A stretch of DNA of 19,815 nt from an uncultured Flavobacterium sp. Its GTDB lineage: Bacteria; Bacteroidota; Bacteroidia; Flavobacteriales; Flavobacteriaceae. The first letter of the stretch is position 1. The number at the start of each line of letters is the position of its first letter. Location: contig NZ_CAMLIX010000075.1 of the NCBI RefSeq assembly GCF_946479975.1, positions 1-19,815 on the forward strand, given 5' to 3'. Shown one piece after another: positions 8,333 to 14,713 of this stretch. The notes under the pieces are model-generated. The model was not told where the DNA came from. It did no database searches and saw nothing but the letters and a program-made list of their open reading frames with translations. The translations under genes and the position numbers were made by a program.

Positions 8333-8647
8333 ATGAATTATCAAGTTGAACATCATAGTGGTCGTACCGTTTTTGTTTTTTATACTAATAAGATAACCTT
8401 TGAAGAATTTACAGCATTAATTGATACGATAATTCAGCCTGATAAAAAATTTACAATTGAAACAACAAGCTGGACACAAGCTTTTTCATTTAAGAAAGAT
8501 GATTTAGAAATATATTTTGAGCATTTTTATGATTCTAATGCGTATTTTTCTTTTGAACTTTTACCTCGATCAAAATATAGTGAAGTAGAGTTATCTAAAT
8601 TAGAAGATCTCGTTACAAGTATAAGTCGCCTTATAAATGAAAATTAA
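8333..8647 (+). CDS. Small hypothetical protein, 104 residues
   Basis: I do not recognise this family. The protein is soluble-looking, without a signal peptide or membrane segment. Its first two thirds alternate short strand-like stretches (RTVFVFYT, FTIETTSW, AFSFKKDD, LEIYFEHFY, AYFSFELL) and the last 30 residues (YSEVELSKLEDLVTSISRLINEN) look like one amphipathic helix. It is rich in Phe, Tyr and acidic residues. It starts 24 bases after the peptidase stop and is closed by a strong terminator at 8656-8689, so it is probably the second gene of that operon. Codon use looks like the neighbours, and the clean operon position argues for a real gene. Confidence 0.65.
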   Translation: MNYQVEHHSGRTVFVFYTNKITFEEFTALIDTIIQPDKKFTIETTSWTQAFSFKKDDLEIYFEHFYDSNAYFSFELLPRSKYSEVELSKLEDLVTSISRLINEN

Positions 8648-8655
8648 ATAAAAAC

Positions 8656-8697
8656 AACAGCCGTAGATTTTACATAATCTACGGCTGTTTTCTTTTA
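8656..8697 (+). terminator. Rho-independent terminator after the S9 peptidase operon
   Basis: A perfect 14-bp stem (8656-8669 with 8676-8689) containing AGCCGTAGATT closes a 6-base loop and is followed by a T-rich run (TTCTTTT). It sits 8 bases after the stop of the 104-residue gene. Confidence 0.9.
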
Positions 8698-8777
8698 TGC
8701 ACCTTATAATTATGTAACACATTGAAGTTTTAATTATTTCTAAAACAGATTTTTTTAGATAAATTGCAATGTTTTAA

Positions 8778-8800
8778 TCCCGTCCCGATGTTTCGGGGAT
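8778..8800. repeat. GC-rich REP-like palindrome
   Basis: In AT-rich surroundings, a CCCGA/TCGGG hairpin (8784-8788 with 8793-8797, TGTT loop) is embedded in a short ATCCC...GGGAT-like context. Such CCCGAT...CGGG palindromes recur between genes in many flavobacterial genomes. It lies 36 bases before the kinase start and is not followed by a T-run, so it is unlikely to be a terminator. Confidence 0.45.
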
Positions 8801-8836
8801 CGGCACAAAATTTCCCAAAACAGGCAGTAAAAAACT

Positions 8837-11275
8837 ATGGAGAGCAAAAAAAGTTACACCGCAATTAAAGTCCTATTCAGCTACGTTGCATTATTGGCTT
8901 TGGTTGTTACAGTTGGATGGTTTTTGTACTCTGAAAATGTAGTTTACAACAAACTGGAAGACAAAATTGCTTTAGAAAAAACCAAAATTTTAAGAGTCAG
9001 CAGATTGTATTCTAACGTTTATAAAACGGAAAGTTTAGCCAGACAAACCATTCAAAATAATTCTCAAAAAGATTATAAAAACTATTTGATCGAAACCGAT
9101 TCGCTTCGCAGGCGTATCGATACTTTGAAACAAATTGTTACCACAGAATATCAAAAAACACTTTTGGATAGTGTGAATTATTTTTTGGCTGAGAAGACCG
9201 AAAATATCAAACAATTACGAGAAATAAAAAATAAGGCAGATGACGAAACTTCTGTAAATAATGCGATTGATGAAATCACAAAAATGGAGTTTAATCTGAG
9301 AAAGCTTGAACTTCAGGATTTTACCACAAACCCTAATCAGTTAGGAAGTTATCAGCGAAATGTTTTACAGCGCTATGTGGATTATATGAACTCGAATATT
9401 CCAGATGACAGCACCAATACGCTGAGTAAAAAAGCTTCTGATTCGATTTTGGCCAATTCTAAAAAACTCTTGAGTTCAGTAAAACAAAAAGCAGAAAAGA
9501 AAAAAGAATCTTTGAACTTTGAAGAAAATAAACTGCTTCAAAATGAAATTGCAATCTCAGATCAGCTTCGAAAAATACTTCGTGTTATTGAGCGCGAAAT
9601 CATTATCAATTCCATCAAAAGCAATTCATTAAAAGAGAAATCATTAAAAAGGGTTAACGAAATTGTTACGGCTTCGGCGGTAATTGGATTATTACTGACT
9701 TTGTTTTTCTCTATTTTAATTGTCAGCGATTATTCTAAATCTCAGGTTTATAAAAAACAATTGGAAATCGCCAATTTCAAAACAAAAAATCTGCTCAAAA
9801 GCCGTGAACAGCTTATTTCTACGGTAAGTCACGACTTAAAAACGCCTTTGAGTACGATTGTTGGCTATTCTGAACTTTTGGGAAATTCAGACATCAATAC
9901 AAAACAATCTTACTTCATTAAAAACATCAAAAACTCATCTGAATATATTTCGCAATTGGTTCAGGATTTACTGGATTTTTCGAAAATTGAAGCAGGGAAA
10001 ATTACGATCGAAAAAGTTCCGTTTTTTCTTCCTGAAGTCGTTGAAGAAATTGCAAAAAACATTCAGACCGTCTATAAACATAAAAATATTGACCTGATAA
10101 TTAATATCGATGACAAGTTTCAAAAACGCATTGTCGGCGATCCTTTTCGATTAAAACAGATTCTGACCAACATTATCGGAAACGCTTACAAATTTACTGA
10201 AGAAGGTCATATTAGAATTGCCGCTTTCGCGAATGACGACCAGTTTTTTACCATTACGATTCAGGACACCGGGATTGGAATTGAGAAAGCCAATCAGAAA
10301 CTGGTTTTTGAAGAATTTGCGCAGGCGAATGAAAACATCGAAAAGGAATATGGCGGTACTGGTTTAGGTTTATCCATCTGCCAGAAAATCATTTCTATTT
10401 TGGGAGGAACTTTAAGCTTGGAAAGTATTTTCGGAAAAGGAAGTACTTTTAAAGTGCAGCTTCCTTTATTATTCGACGACAGTCAATATAATCCTGTTGA
10501 AGAAGTAAAATCAAAAGCTATAAAAAACACTAAAAAACAAACTTTTATTGTGGTTGATGACGACATTAATCTTTTAAATTTGACCAGCGGTGTTTTAAAA
10601 CAAGAACAGCATCAAGTTTACTCTTTCAGCAATCCGATTAAAGCTTTAGAAACGATTCAAACTACCTCTTTTGATTTTGTGATTACTGATATTCAGATGC
10701 CACAAATTGATGGTTTTATGTTTTTAGAAAAGCTGAAGGAACTTCCAGAAACCATTTTCAAAAATCAGCCTGTTATCGCTTTAACAGGCCGAACAGATTT
10801 AGATTTTTCTGTTTATAAAGATGCTGGTTTTACAACAGTTGTGAAGAAACCTTATTCTCCTAAAATTTTATTGGAAACGATTCAACATATTTTAGATCAT
10901 GAAGAAATTCCAGTTAGCGATGCTGTTGAAAATACCGATGAGAGTTCGTCTGAAATCTATTCGTTAGAAACTTTAAAAGACTTTTTAGGTCAGGACGATT
11001 CTGCTTTAAAAGAAGTATTACATTCTTTTGTAGAAAGTACGATGGATAATTTAAACTTGTTAAAAACTGCTGTTAACGAAAACAATCATGATGAAATAAA
11101 ATCTATTTCTCACAGAATTGCTCCAATGTTCAGACAAATTCAGGCGAAGGAAATTGGTATTATTTTAAAGAATTTAGAAAAAGAAGATCTAAATACGCTT
11201 GATGTAAAAAACATCAATGCAGATTTAGAACAAAAAATTACGGTTCTTTTTGAAGCATTAAGACAAGAAATATAA
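8837..11275 (+). CDS. Hybrid sensor histidine kinase with receiver and HPt domains
   Basis: The 812-residue protein has two membrane helices (about 11-31 and 277-298) enclosing a helical, coiled-coil-rich periplasmic sensor region (about 32-275) that matches no family I can name. The cytoplasmic part has HisKA with H-box VSHDLKTPLST (His332), then HATPase_c with the N box (GNAYKF, Asn449), G1 (DTGIGIE, about 477-483) and G2 (GGTGLGLS, about 506-513). A receiver domain follows (DDD 574-576, phospho-acceptor Asp618 in ITDIQMP, Thr650, Lys670), then a C-terminal HPt domain (about 705-805) with His759 in SISHRIAPMF. This gives a full His-Asp-His chain that needs an external response regulator. 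The convergent NtrC-type gene ending at 11301 is the obvious candidate. The signal may be membrane or envelope state; that is inference. Confidence 0.92.
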   Translation: MESKKSYTAIKVLFSYVALLALVVTVGWFLYSENVVYNKLEDKIALEKTKILRVSRLYSNVYKTESLARQTIQNNSQKDYKNYLIETDSLRRRIDTLKQIVTTEYQKTLLDSVNYFLAEKTENIKQLREIKNKADDETSVNNAIDEITKMEFNLRKLELQDFTTNPNQLGSYQRNVLQRYVDYMNSNIPDDSTNTLSKKASDSILANSKKLLSSVKQKAEKKKESLNFEENKLLQNEIAISDQLRKILRVIEREIIINSIKSNSLKEKSLKRVNEIVTASAVIGLLLTLFFSILIVSDYSKSQVYKKQLEIANFKTKNLLKSREQLISTVSHDLKTPLSTIVGYSELLGNSDINTKQSYFIKNIKNSSEYISQLVQDLLDFSKIEAGKITIEKVPFFLPEVVEEIAKNIQTVYKHKNIDLIINIDDKFQKRIVGDPFRLKQILTNIIGNAYKFTEEGHIRIAAFANDDQFFTITIQDTGIGIEKANQKLVFEEFAQANENIEKEYGGTGLGLSICQKIISILGGTLSLESIFGKGSTFKVQLPLLFDDSQYNPVEEVKSKAIKNTKKQTFIVVDDDINLLNLTSGVLKQEQHQVYSFSNPIKALETIQTTSFDFVITDIQMPQIDGFMFLEKLKELPETIFKNQPVIALTGRTDLDFSVYKDAGFTTVVKKPYSPKILLETIQHILDHEEIPVSDAVENTDESSSEIYSLETLKDFLGQDDSALKEVLHSFVESTMDNLNLLKTAVNENNHDEIKSISHRIAPMFRQIQAKEIGIILKNLEKEDLNTLDVKNINADLEQKITVLFEALRQEI

Positions 11276-11280
11276 AAAGA

Positions 11281-11302
11281 AAAGCACTTGTAAAAGTGCT
11301 TT
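11281..11302. terminator. Bidirectional terminator between convergent kinase and regulator genes
   Basis: A perfect 9-bp stem AAAGCACTT/AAGTGCTTT (11281-11289 with 11294-11302) with loop GTAA occupies the 25-bp gap between the two convergent stop codons. It overlaps the last bases of the regulator stop codon. The A-rich left and T-rich right flanks would let it work from both sides. Confidence 0.8.
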
Positions 11303-12665
11303 ATTCTAATTCTATATTGTATTGTTTCAATTTATTGTAAAGGGTTTTTCTTGTAATTTTCAAAAGTTTTGCTGCTTCAGATTTATTATTGTGTGCTTTT
11401 GATAAAGCATGAATAATAGCTTCTTTTTCATTTTCAGATAATGAAAAGCTACTGCTTGAAGTTGACTGTTTTTGAATTTGAAAAAATTCGGCAGGAAGCA
11501 CATCACTTTCTATAAAATCACCACGAGATAAAAGTGTAGATCGTTTTACGCAGTTTTGCAATTCACGTAAATTTCCCGGCCAGTTGTAATTTTGAAAAAT
11601 AGAAACTACTTCTGGAGAAAATCCGATAATATTTTTATTCAATTGTTCGTTGGCTTTTTCAAGAAAATAATCTGCAAAAACCATCAAATCTTCGTCTCGG
11701 TCTTTTAAAGATGGAGATTGAATAGAGAATTCGTTGATTCTATGGTATAAATCTTCTCTAAATTCGCCGTTTTTTACTGCCTCGCGTAAATCTTCATTTG
11801 TAGCTGTAATAATGCGGATATCAACGTTTATTTCTTTATTGCTTCCAACAGGTTTGATTTTTCTCTCTTGAAGTGCTCTCAACAACTGAATTTGGTTTTC
11901 ATAGGAAAGATTTCCAATTTCATCTAAAAATATAGTCCCGCCGTTTGCAGCTTCAAAATAACCCATTTTATCGCTAATAGCTCCAGTGAAAGATCCTTTT
12001 AAGTGACCAAAAAATTCACTTGCCGCCAATTCTTTTGGAATAGCGCCACAGTCGACTGCAATAAAATTGTTGTTTTTTCTCTGGCTTTGCTGATGAATGC
12101 TTTTTGCAATGATTTCCTTTCCTGTTCCACTTTCACCAATAATCAAAACCGACATATCAGTCGGACTTACCAATTGAATGTGATCCCAAAGTTTTTTTGA
12201 AGCAGCAGAAATCCCTCTTACAAATTCATTTGCTGTTGAAGTTGTTTTTTTAACCTCTTTTTTCTTTTTTACTGGAATCTCAGTTTCTTCTTCCTCTTCT
12301 ATTTTTGGAGTTTGCAATGCATTTGTAATAACAAGCAATACTTCATCTGGATTGAATGGTTTCGAAATATAATCTGCCGCACCATTTTTAATGGCTTTTA
12401 CAGCGGTATTGACATCAGAGTAACCTGTCATTAAAATCACAGGAATTTCAGGGTAAGATTCTTTAAATTCAGCCATCAATCCAATACCATCAGAATCAGG
12501 CAGACGAAGATCGGTCAAAATCAAATCAAACGATTCATTTTTAACGGCAGTACGCGCTTCTGCAGCAGAGAAAGCAATCGTTACATCAAACGCTTTTTTT
12601 ATTAGAAATTTTTCTAATAATTTACAAAACGCGATGTCATCTTCTATCAATAATATCTTGGGCAT
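11301..12665 (-). CDS. Sigma-54-dependent response regulator (NtrC/AtoC type)
   Basis: The 454-residue protein has three standard parts. The receiver (about 1-118) has acidic residues Asp9-Asp10, phospho-acceptor Asp52 in LILTDLRLP, Thr80 and Lys102. A charged linker (about 121-142, EEEEETEIPVKKKKEVKK) leads to the AAA+ sigma-54 interaction domain (about 148-378), with Walker A GESGTGKE (177-184), a GSFTGA loop (224-229) and Walker B GGTIFLDEIG (Asp248, Glu249). A Fis-type helix-turn-helix (about 412-452, NNKSEAAKLLKITRKTLYNKL) ends it. The sigma-54 contact loop is GSFTGA rather than GAFTGA. It should form oligomers on upstream sites and open sigma-54 promoters when phosphorylated. It converges on the hybrid kinase, its likely phosphodonor, and lies just downstream of the PepSY-like array, a possible target. 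Confidence 0.93.
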   Translation of the reverse strand: MPKILLIEDDIAFCKLLEKFLIKKAFDVTIAFSAAEARTAVKNESFDLILTDLRLPDSDGIGLMAEFKESYPEIPVILMTGYSDVNTAVKAIKNGAADYISKPFNPDEVLLVITNALQTPKIEEEEETEIPVKKKKEVKKTTSTANEFVRGISAASKKLWDHIQLVSPTDMSVLIIGESGTGKEIIAKSIHQQSQRKNNNFIAVDCGAIPKELAASEFFGHLKGSFTGAISDKMGYFEAANGGTIFLDEIGNLSYENQIQLLRALQERKIKPVGSNKEINVDIRIITATNEDLREAVKNGEFREDLYHRINEFSIQSPSLKDRDEDLMVFADYFLEKANEQLNKNIIGFSPEVVSIFQNYNWPGNLRELQNCVKRSTLLSRGDFIESDVLPAEFFQIQKQSTSSSSFSLSENEKEAIIHALSKAHNNKSEAAKLLKITRKTLYNKLKQYNIELE

Positions 12666-12686
12666 TTGAGTTTAGGGAGTTTTTTG

Positions 12687-12720
12687 CTAAAATAAGACTA
12701 TTAAAATTGGATTCTCACAA
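12687..12720 (-). promoter_or_regulatory. Possible promoter of the response regulator gene
   Basis: On minus, TTG (12720-12718) is followed after 23 bases by TATTTTAG (12694-12687), a 7-of-8 match to TAnnTTTG, about 21 bases before the ATG. The PepSY-like operon terminator just upstream means the regulator needs its own promoter here. Spacing is at the long end. Confidence 0.35.
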
Positions 12721-12732
12721 AATTATGTAAAA

Positions 12733-12763
12733 AAAAAGAGATTGCACGTCGCAATCTCTTTTT
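12733..12763 (-). terminator. Terminator of the PepSY-like gene array
   Basis: A 13-bp stem (12733-12745 with 12751-12763, core AGAGATTGC) has a 5-base loop. On minus it ends in a run of T from the A-tract at 12729-12737. It lies 30 bases after the stop of the last array gene and separates it from the regulator gene. Confidence 0.85.
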
Positions 12764-12793
12764 CACCAAAAACATAAATCTAAATTCACCTAA

Positions 12794-13093
12794 TTATATT
12801 TTCAACCAGTTACCATTGACATCTGAGTACACAGTAGCCTTTTGGTCTCCAACCGATATTTCTAGTTTGTATTCTTTTTTTTCATTTACAAATGCTTTCT
12901 CCAGTTTTGCTCCCGGATAAGCTGTCTGCAATGCTGTTTTTATAACTGCAGGCACAGCATCTGCAGCAACTTCTGTATATTCTGATTGAATTTTAGTTAC
13001 AGTCGTTTTACTTTCTGCCGAAATAGGCAATACATCTGCATGAATTGACATTGTTCCTAGTAGAATTACTGCTGATAAGATTAACTTTTTCAT
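12794..13093 (-). CDS. Exported PepSY-like protein, array copy 1 (most distal)
   Basis: The 99-residue product has a signal peptide (MKKLILSAVILLGTMSIHA) and a mature region of about 80 residues. The mature part shows the pattern shared by the array: VPAVIKTALQTAYPGAKLEKAFVNEKKEYKLEISVGDQ, then a final strand with YSDVNGNWLKI. This fits the Bacteroidota PepSY-like family (DUF2874 type), small periplasmic or exported alpha/beta proteins of unknown biochemical role. It is last in a five-gene tandem array and is followed by the terminator at 12733-12763. The gap to copy 2 is 25 bases. Compared with the others it has the longest linker between signal peptide and domain, with several Thr and Ser. 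Confidence 0.85.
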   Translation of the reverse strand: MKKLILSAVILLGTMSIHADVLPISAESKTTVTKIQSEYTEVAADAVPAVIKTALQTAYPGAKLEKAFVNEKKEYKLEISVGDQKATVYSDVNGNWLKI

Positions 13094-13118
13094 GATGCTG
13101 ATTTGTTTAATTATTTAA

Positions 13119-13412
13119 TTATTTTTTAATGATGTTACCAGAAGCATCTGTAAAAATAGTGTACTTCTTTTCTCCGCTTGAAATTTCAAGTTTGTACTCG
13201 TTTTTATCGTTTTTATACGCTTTTTCGAGCTTTGTTTTCGGAAAAGATTTTTCCACTGTAGATTTCACTGCTGTTGGAACAGCATCTGCAGCCACTTCAG
13301 TATATCCATCTTGAATAAGCACTGATTGAGTGATGGAAATTGCTGGAAGAACTGCCGCATTAACCGACAAAGTTCCTAAAACAATTGCTGCTGATAAAAC
13401 TAACTTTTTCAT
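13119..13412 (-). CDS. Exported PepSY-like protein, array copy 2
   Basis: The 97-residue product has a signal peptide (MKKLVLSAAIVLGTLSVNA) followed by the array core VPTAVKSTVEKSFPKTKLEKAYKNDKNEYKLEISSGEKK and the tail FTDASGNIIKK. It is very Lys-rich in the mature part. It keeps the (E/D)YTEVAADAVP lead-in seen in copy 1, so copies 1 and 2 look like closest partners in that region. It lies 17 bases after copy 3 and 25 before copy 1, consistent with one transcript. Confidence 0.85.
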   Translation of the reverse strand: MKKLVLSAAIVLGTLSVNAAVLPAISITQSVLIQDGYTEVAADAVPTAVKSTVEKSFPKTKLEKAYKNDKNEYKLEISSGEKKYTIFTDASGNIIKK

Positions 13413-13429
13413 AATATTTTGGTTTTAAA

Positions 13430-13720
13430 TTATTTTTTAAGAATGTTTCCAGAGGCGTCTGTATAAACGATCGATTTTTCTTTACGAACGGTTATCTCAA
13501 TTTTGTACTCCTTTTTATCATTTACCCATGCTTTTTCAAGCACTACACCAGGATAAGCATCGTCTAAGCCTTTTTTTACAGCTGCTGGAACTCCGTCTAT
13601 TTCTTTATATCCATCCTGATCATTAACTGTCTGCACCATTGGAGTGGTTGCAGCAGGGGTTTCTGCGTGCATCGACAAACTGCCTAATACAATTGCTGCC
13701 GATAAGATTAACTTTTTCAT
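13430..13720 (-). CDS. Exported PepSY-like protein, array copy 3
   Basis: The 96-residue product has a signal peptide (MKKLILSAAIVLGSLSMHA), then DGYKEIDGVPAAVKKGLDDAYPGVVLEKAWVNDKKEYKIEITV in register with the other copies, ending YTDASGNILKK. Its RKEK stretch after the central strands replaces the GDK/GEK turn of its paralogs. Signal peptide and tail group it with copies 1 and 2. The function of the family is not known; a periplasmic location is predicted. Confidence 0.85.
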   Translation of the reverse strand: MKKLILSAAIVLGSLSMHAETPAATTPMVQTVNDQDGYKEIDGVPAAVKKGLDDAYPGVVLEKAWVNDKKEYKIEITVRKEKSIVYTDASGNILKK

Positions 13721-13748
13721 AGTAATAGTTTTTTAGGGTTAGATTTAA

Positions 13749-14039
13749 TTATTGTTTAATCCATGTTCCGTCTGCGTTAGCAAAAAGATTTCCTGTTTTG
13801 TCTCCAACAGCTACTTCAAGCTTGTATTCAGATTTTGTGTTTTTAAACGCTTTTGTTAAAACTGCATCTGGGTAAGCTTTTTTAAGTGCATCTGTAATTG
13901 CAGCTGGAACTTCTACTACTTTAATTTCTGTATAATCATCTTGAACAGAAATTGTTTTTACGATTGTAATTGGAGAAGTTGAAGCAAATGATGTTAAACT
14001 TCCTAAAACAATTGCGGCTGATAAAAATAAATTTTTCAT
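13749..14039 (-). CDS. Exported PepSY-like protein, array copy 4
   Basis: The 96-residue product has a signal peptide (MKNLFLSAAIVLGSLTSFA) identical to that of copy 5, then VPAAITDALKKAYPDAVLTKAFKNTKSEYKLEVAVGDK and the tail LFANADGTWIKQ. Copies 4 and 5 share most of the mature sequence and also part of the DNA just upstream of their ATG (TATGTATATTT-like, TTAATTAAT). This shows a recent duplication that took the leader along. The gap to copy 5 is 50 bases, the longest in the array. Confidence 0.85.
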   Translation of the reverse strand: MKNLFLSAAIVLGSLTSFASTSPITIVKTISVQDDYTEIKVVEVPAAITDALKKAYPDAVLTKAFKNTKSEYKLEVAVGDKTGNLFANADGTWIKQ

Positions 14040-14089
14040 AGTGTGTATATTTAATGTGAGTTAATTAATTAGTTTTAAACGTTTATGGA

Positions 14090-14386
14090 TTATTTTTTAA
14101 TCCAAGTTCCGTCTGCATTAGCGAAAAGATTTCCAACTTTGTCACCAACTGTAACGTCTAGTTTGTACTCTGCTTTTTCGTTTTTATATGCTTTTGTAAT
14201 TACTGCATCTGGGTAAGCTTTTTTCAAAGACTCAGAAATAGCTGCTGGTAATTCTTCTAATTTGATTTCAGTATATTCTTCTTCAACAGAAATAGTTTTT
14301 ACTATATTATTTGTTACTTGTGTAGTTGAAGCGAATGAAGTTAAACTTCCTAAAACAATTGCGGCTGATAAAAATAAATTTTTCAT
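14090..14386 (-). CDS. Exported PepSY-like protein, array copy 5 (promoter-proximal)
   Basis: The 98-residue product is the first gene of the array on minus. It has the same 19-residue signal peptide as copy 4, followed by LPAAISESLKKAYPDAVITKAYKNEKAEYKLDVTVGDK and LFANADGTWIKK. The mature protein is a single small alpha/beta domain without cysteines. Its upstream region (14387-14713) holds three TATGCC sites and a set of AGTGTGTAA direct repeats that are the best candidates for control of the whole array. A link to the adjacent sigma-54 regulator is inferred from position only. Confidence 0.85.
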   Translation of the reverse strand: MKNLFLSAAIVLGSLTSFASTTQVTNNIVKTISVEEEYTEIKLEELPAAISESLKKAYPDAVITKAYKNEKAEYKLDVTVGDKVGNLFANADGTWIKK

Positions 14387-14437
14387 AATATGTATATTTT
14401 AATTAATAGTCGTTTACGCTTTAGATAATGAAATTAT

Positions 14438-14509
14438 TATGCCGTAAAAGAAAACAACTATGCCAAACGCCCTAAAAGCCTATTTTTAAAGGTTTTGCTT
14501 AAATATGCC
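14438..14509 (-). promoter_or_regulatory. Three GGCATA motifs upstream of the PepSY-like array (possible sigma-54-like promoter area)
   Basis: On minus, GGCATA occurs three times (14443-14438, 14464-14459, 14509-14504), twice as TTTGGCATA, which resembles the sigma-54 -24 element. The best partner is AAGCA after 14509, but GG and GC are separated by 9 bases rather than 10, so none is a proper -24/-12 promoter. No convincing TAnnTTTG promoter was seen either. Confidence 0.3.
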
Positions 14510-14528
14510 AAAAAATGATAAATTTAAA

Positions 14529-14582
14529 AAAGTGTGTAACGAAAAGAAAAAGTGTGTAATAAGTAAACACTTAAAGTGTAAC
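14529..14582. promoter_or_regulatory. Direct repeats AGTGTGTAA, possible activator binding sites
   Basis: AGTGTGTAA occurs at 14531-14539 and 14551-14559, exactly 20 bp apart, and a third, shorter AAAGTGTAAC lies at 14573-14582. The last overlaps a palindrome ACACTT-A-AAGTGT (14567-14579). They lie 145-195 bp upstream of the first array gene, a typical place for enhancer sites of a sigma-54 activator. That the neighbouring regulator binds them is inference. Confidence 0.4.
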
Positions 14583-14590
14583 CTTGAAAG

Positions 14591-14673
14591 AATTCCAAAT
14601 TTTAAATTCCAAATTCCAAGATTGAAGATTACAAATCCAGCTTTGGAATTTTGAATTTGTTCTTTTGGAATTT
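14591..14673. repeat. ATTCCAA/TTGGAAT palindromic intergenic repeat, copy A
   Basis: AAATTCCAAATTCCAA at 14604-14619, preceded by a further AATTCCAAAT at 14591, faces TTTGGAATTTTGAATTT (14642-14658) and TTTTGGAATTT (14663-14673), so the block can fold on itself. A related block lies at 16075-16140 on the other side of accC. It has no coding potential and fills much of the gap between the accC terminator and the regulatory repeats. Confidence 0.65.
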
Positions 14674-14683
14674 ATAACAAAAA

Positions 14684-14709
14684 AAAGGCTGTCAAAATTG
14701 ACAGCCTTT
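14684..14709 (-). terminator. Terminator of the fabH-accB-accC operon
   Basis: An 11-bp stem AAAGGCTGTCA/TGACAGCCTTT (14684-14694 with 14699-14709) with a short A/T loop is followed on minus by a long T-run (A-tract 14679-14686). It begins 4 bases after the accC stop. Confidence 0.9.
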
Positions 14710-14713
14710 AAAA

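Noticed and set aside
14491..14510. Sigma-54 promoter TGGCAT...AAGCA for the PepSY-like array
   Set aside because: GG and GC are separated by 9 bases instead of 10, a spacing that normally abolishes sigma-54 recognition, so it is listed only as a motif cluster.
14529..14582. Start of a CRISPR array
   Set aside because: The repeats are 9 bp with 11-bp gaps, much too short for CRISPR repeats and spacers, and no cas genes are present.
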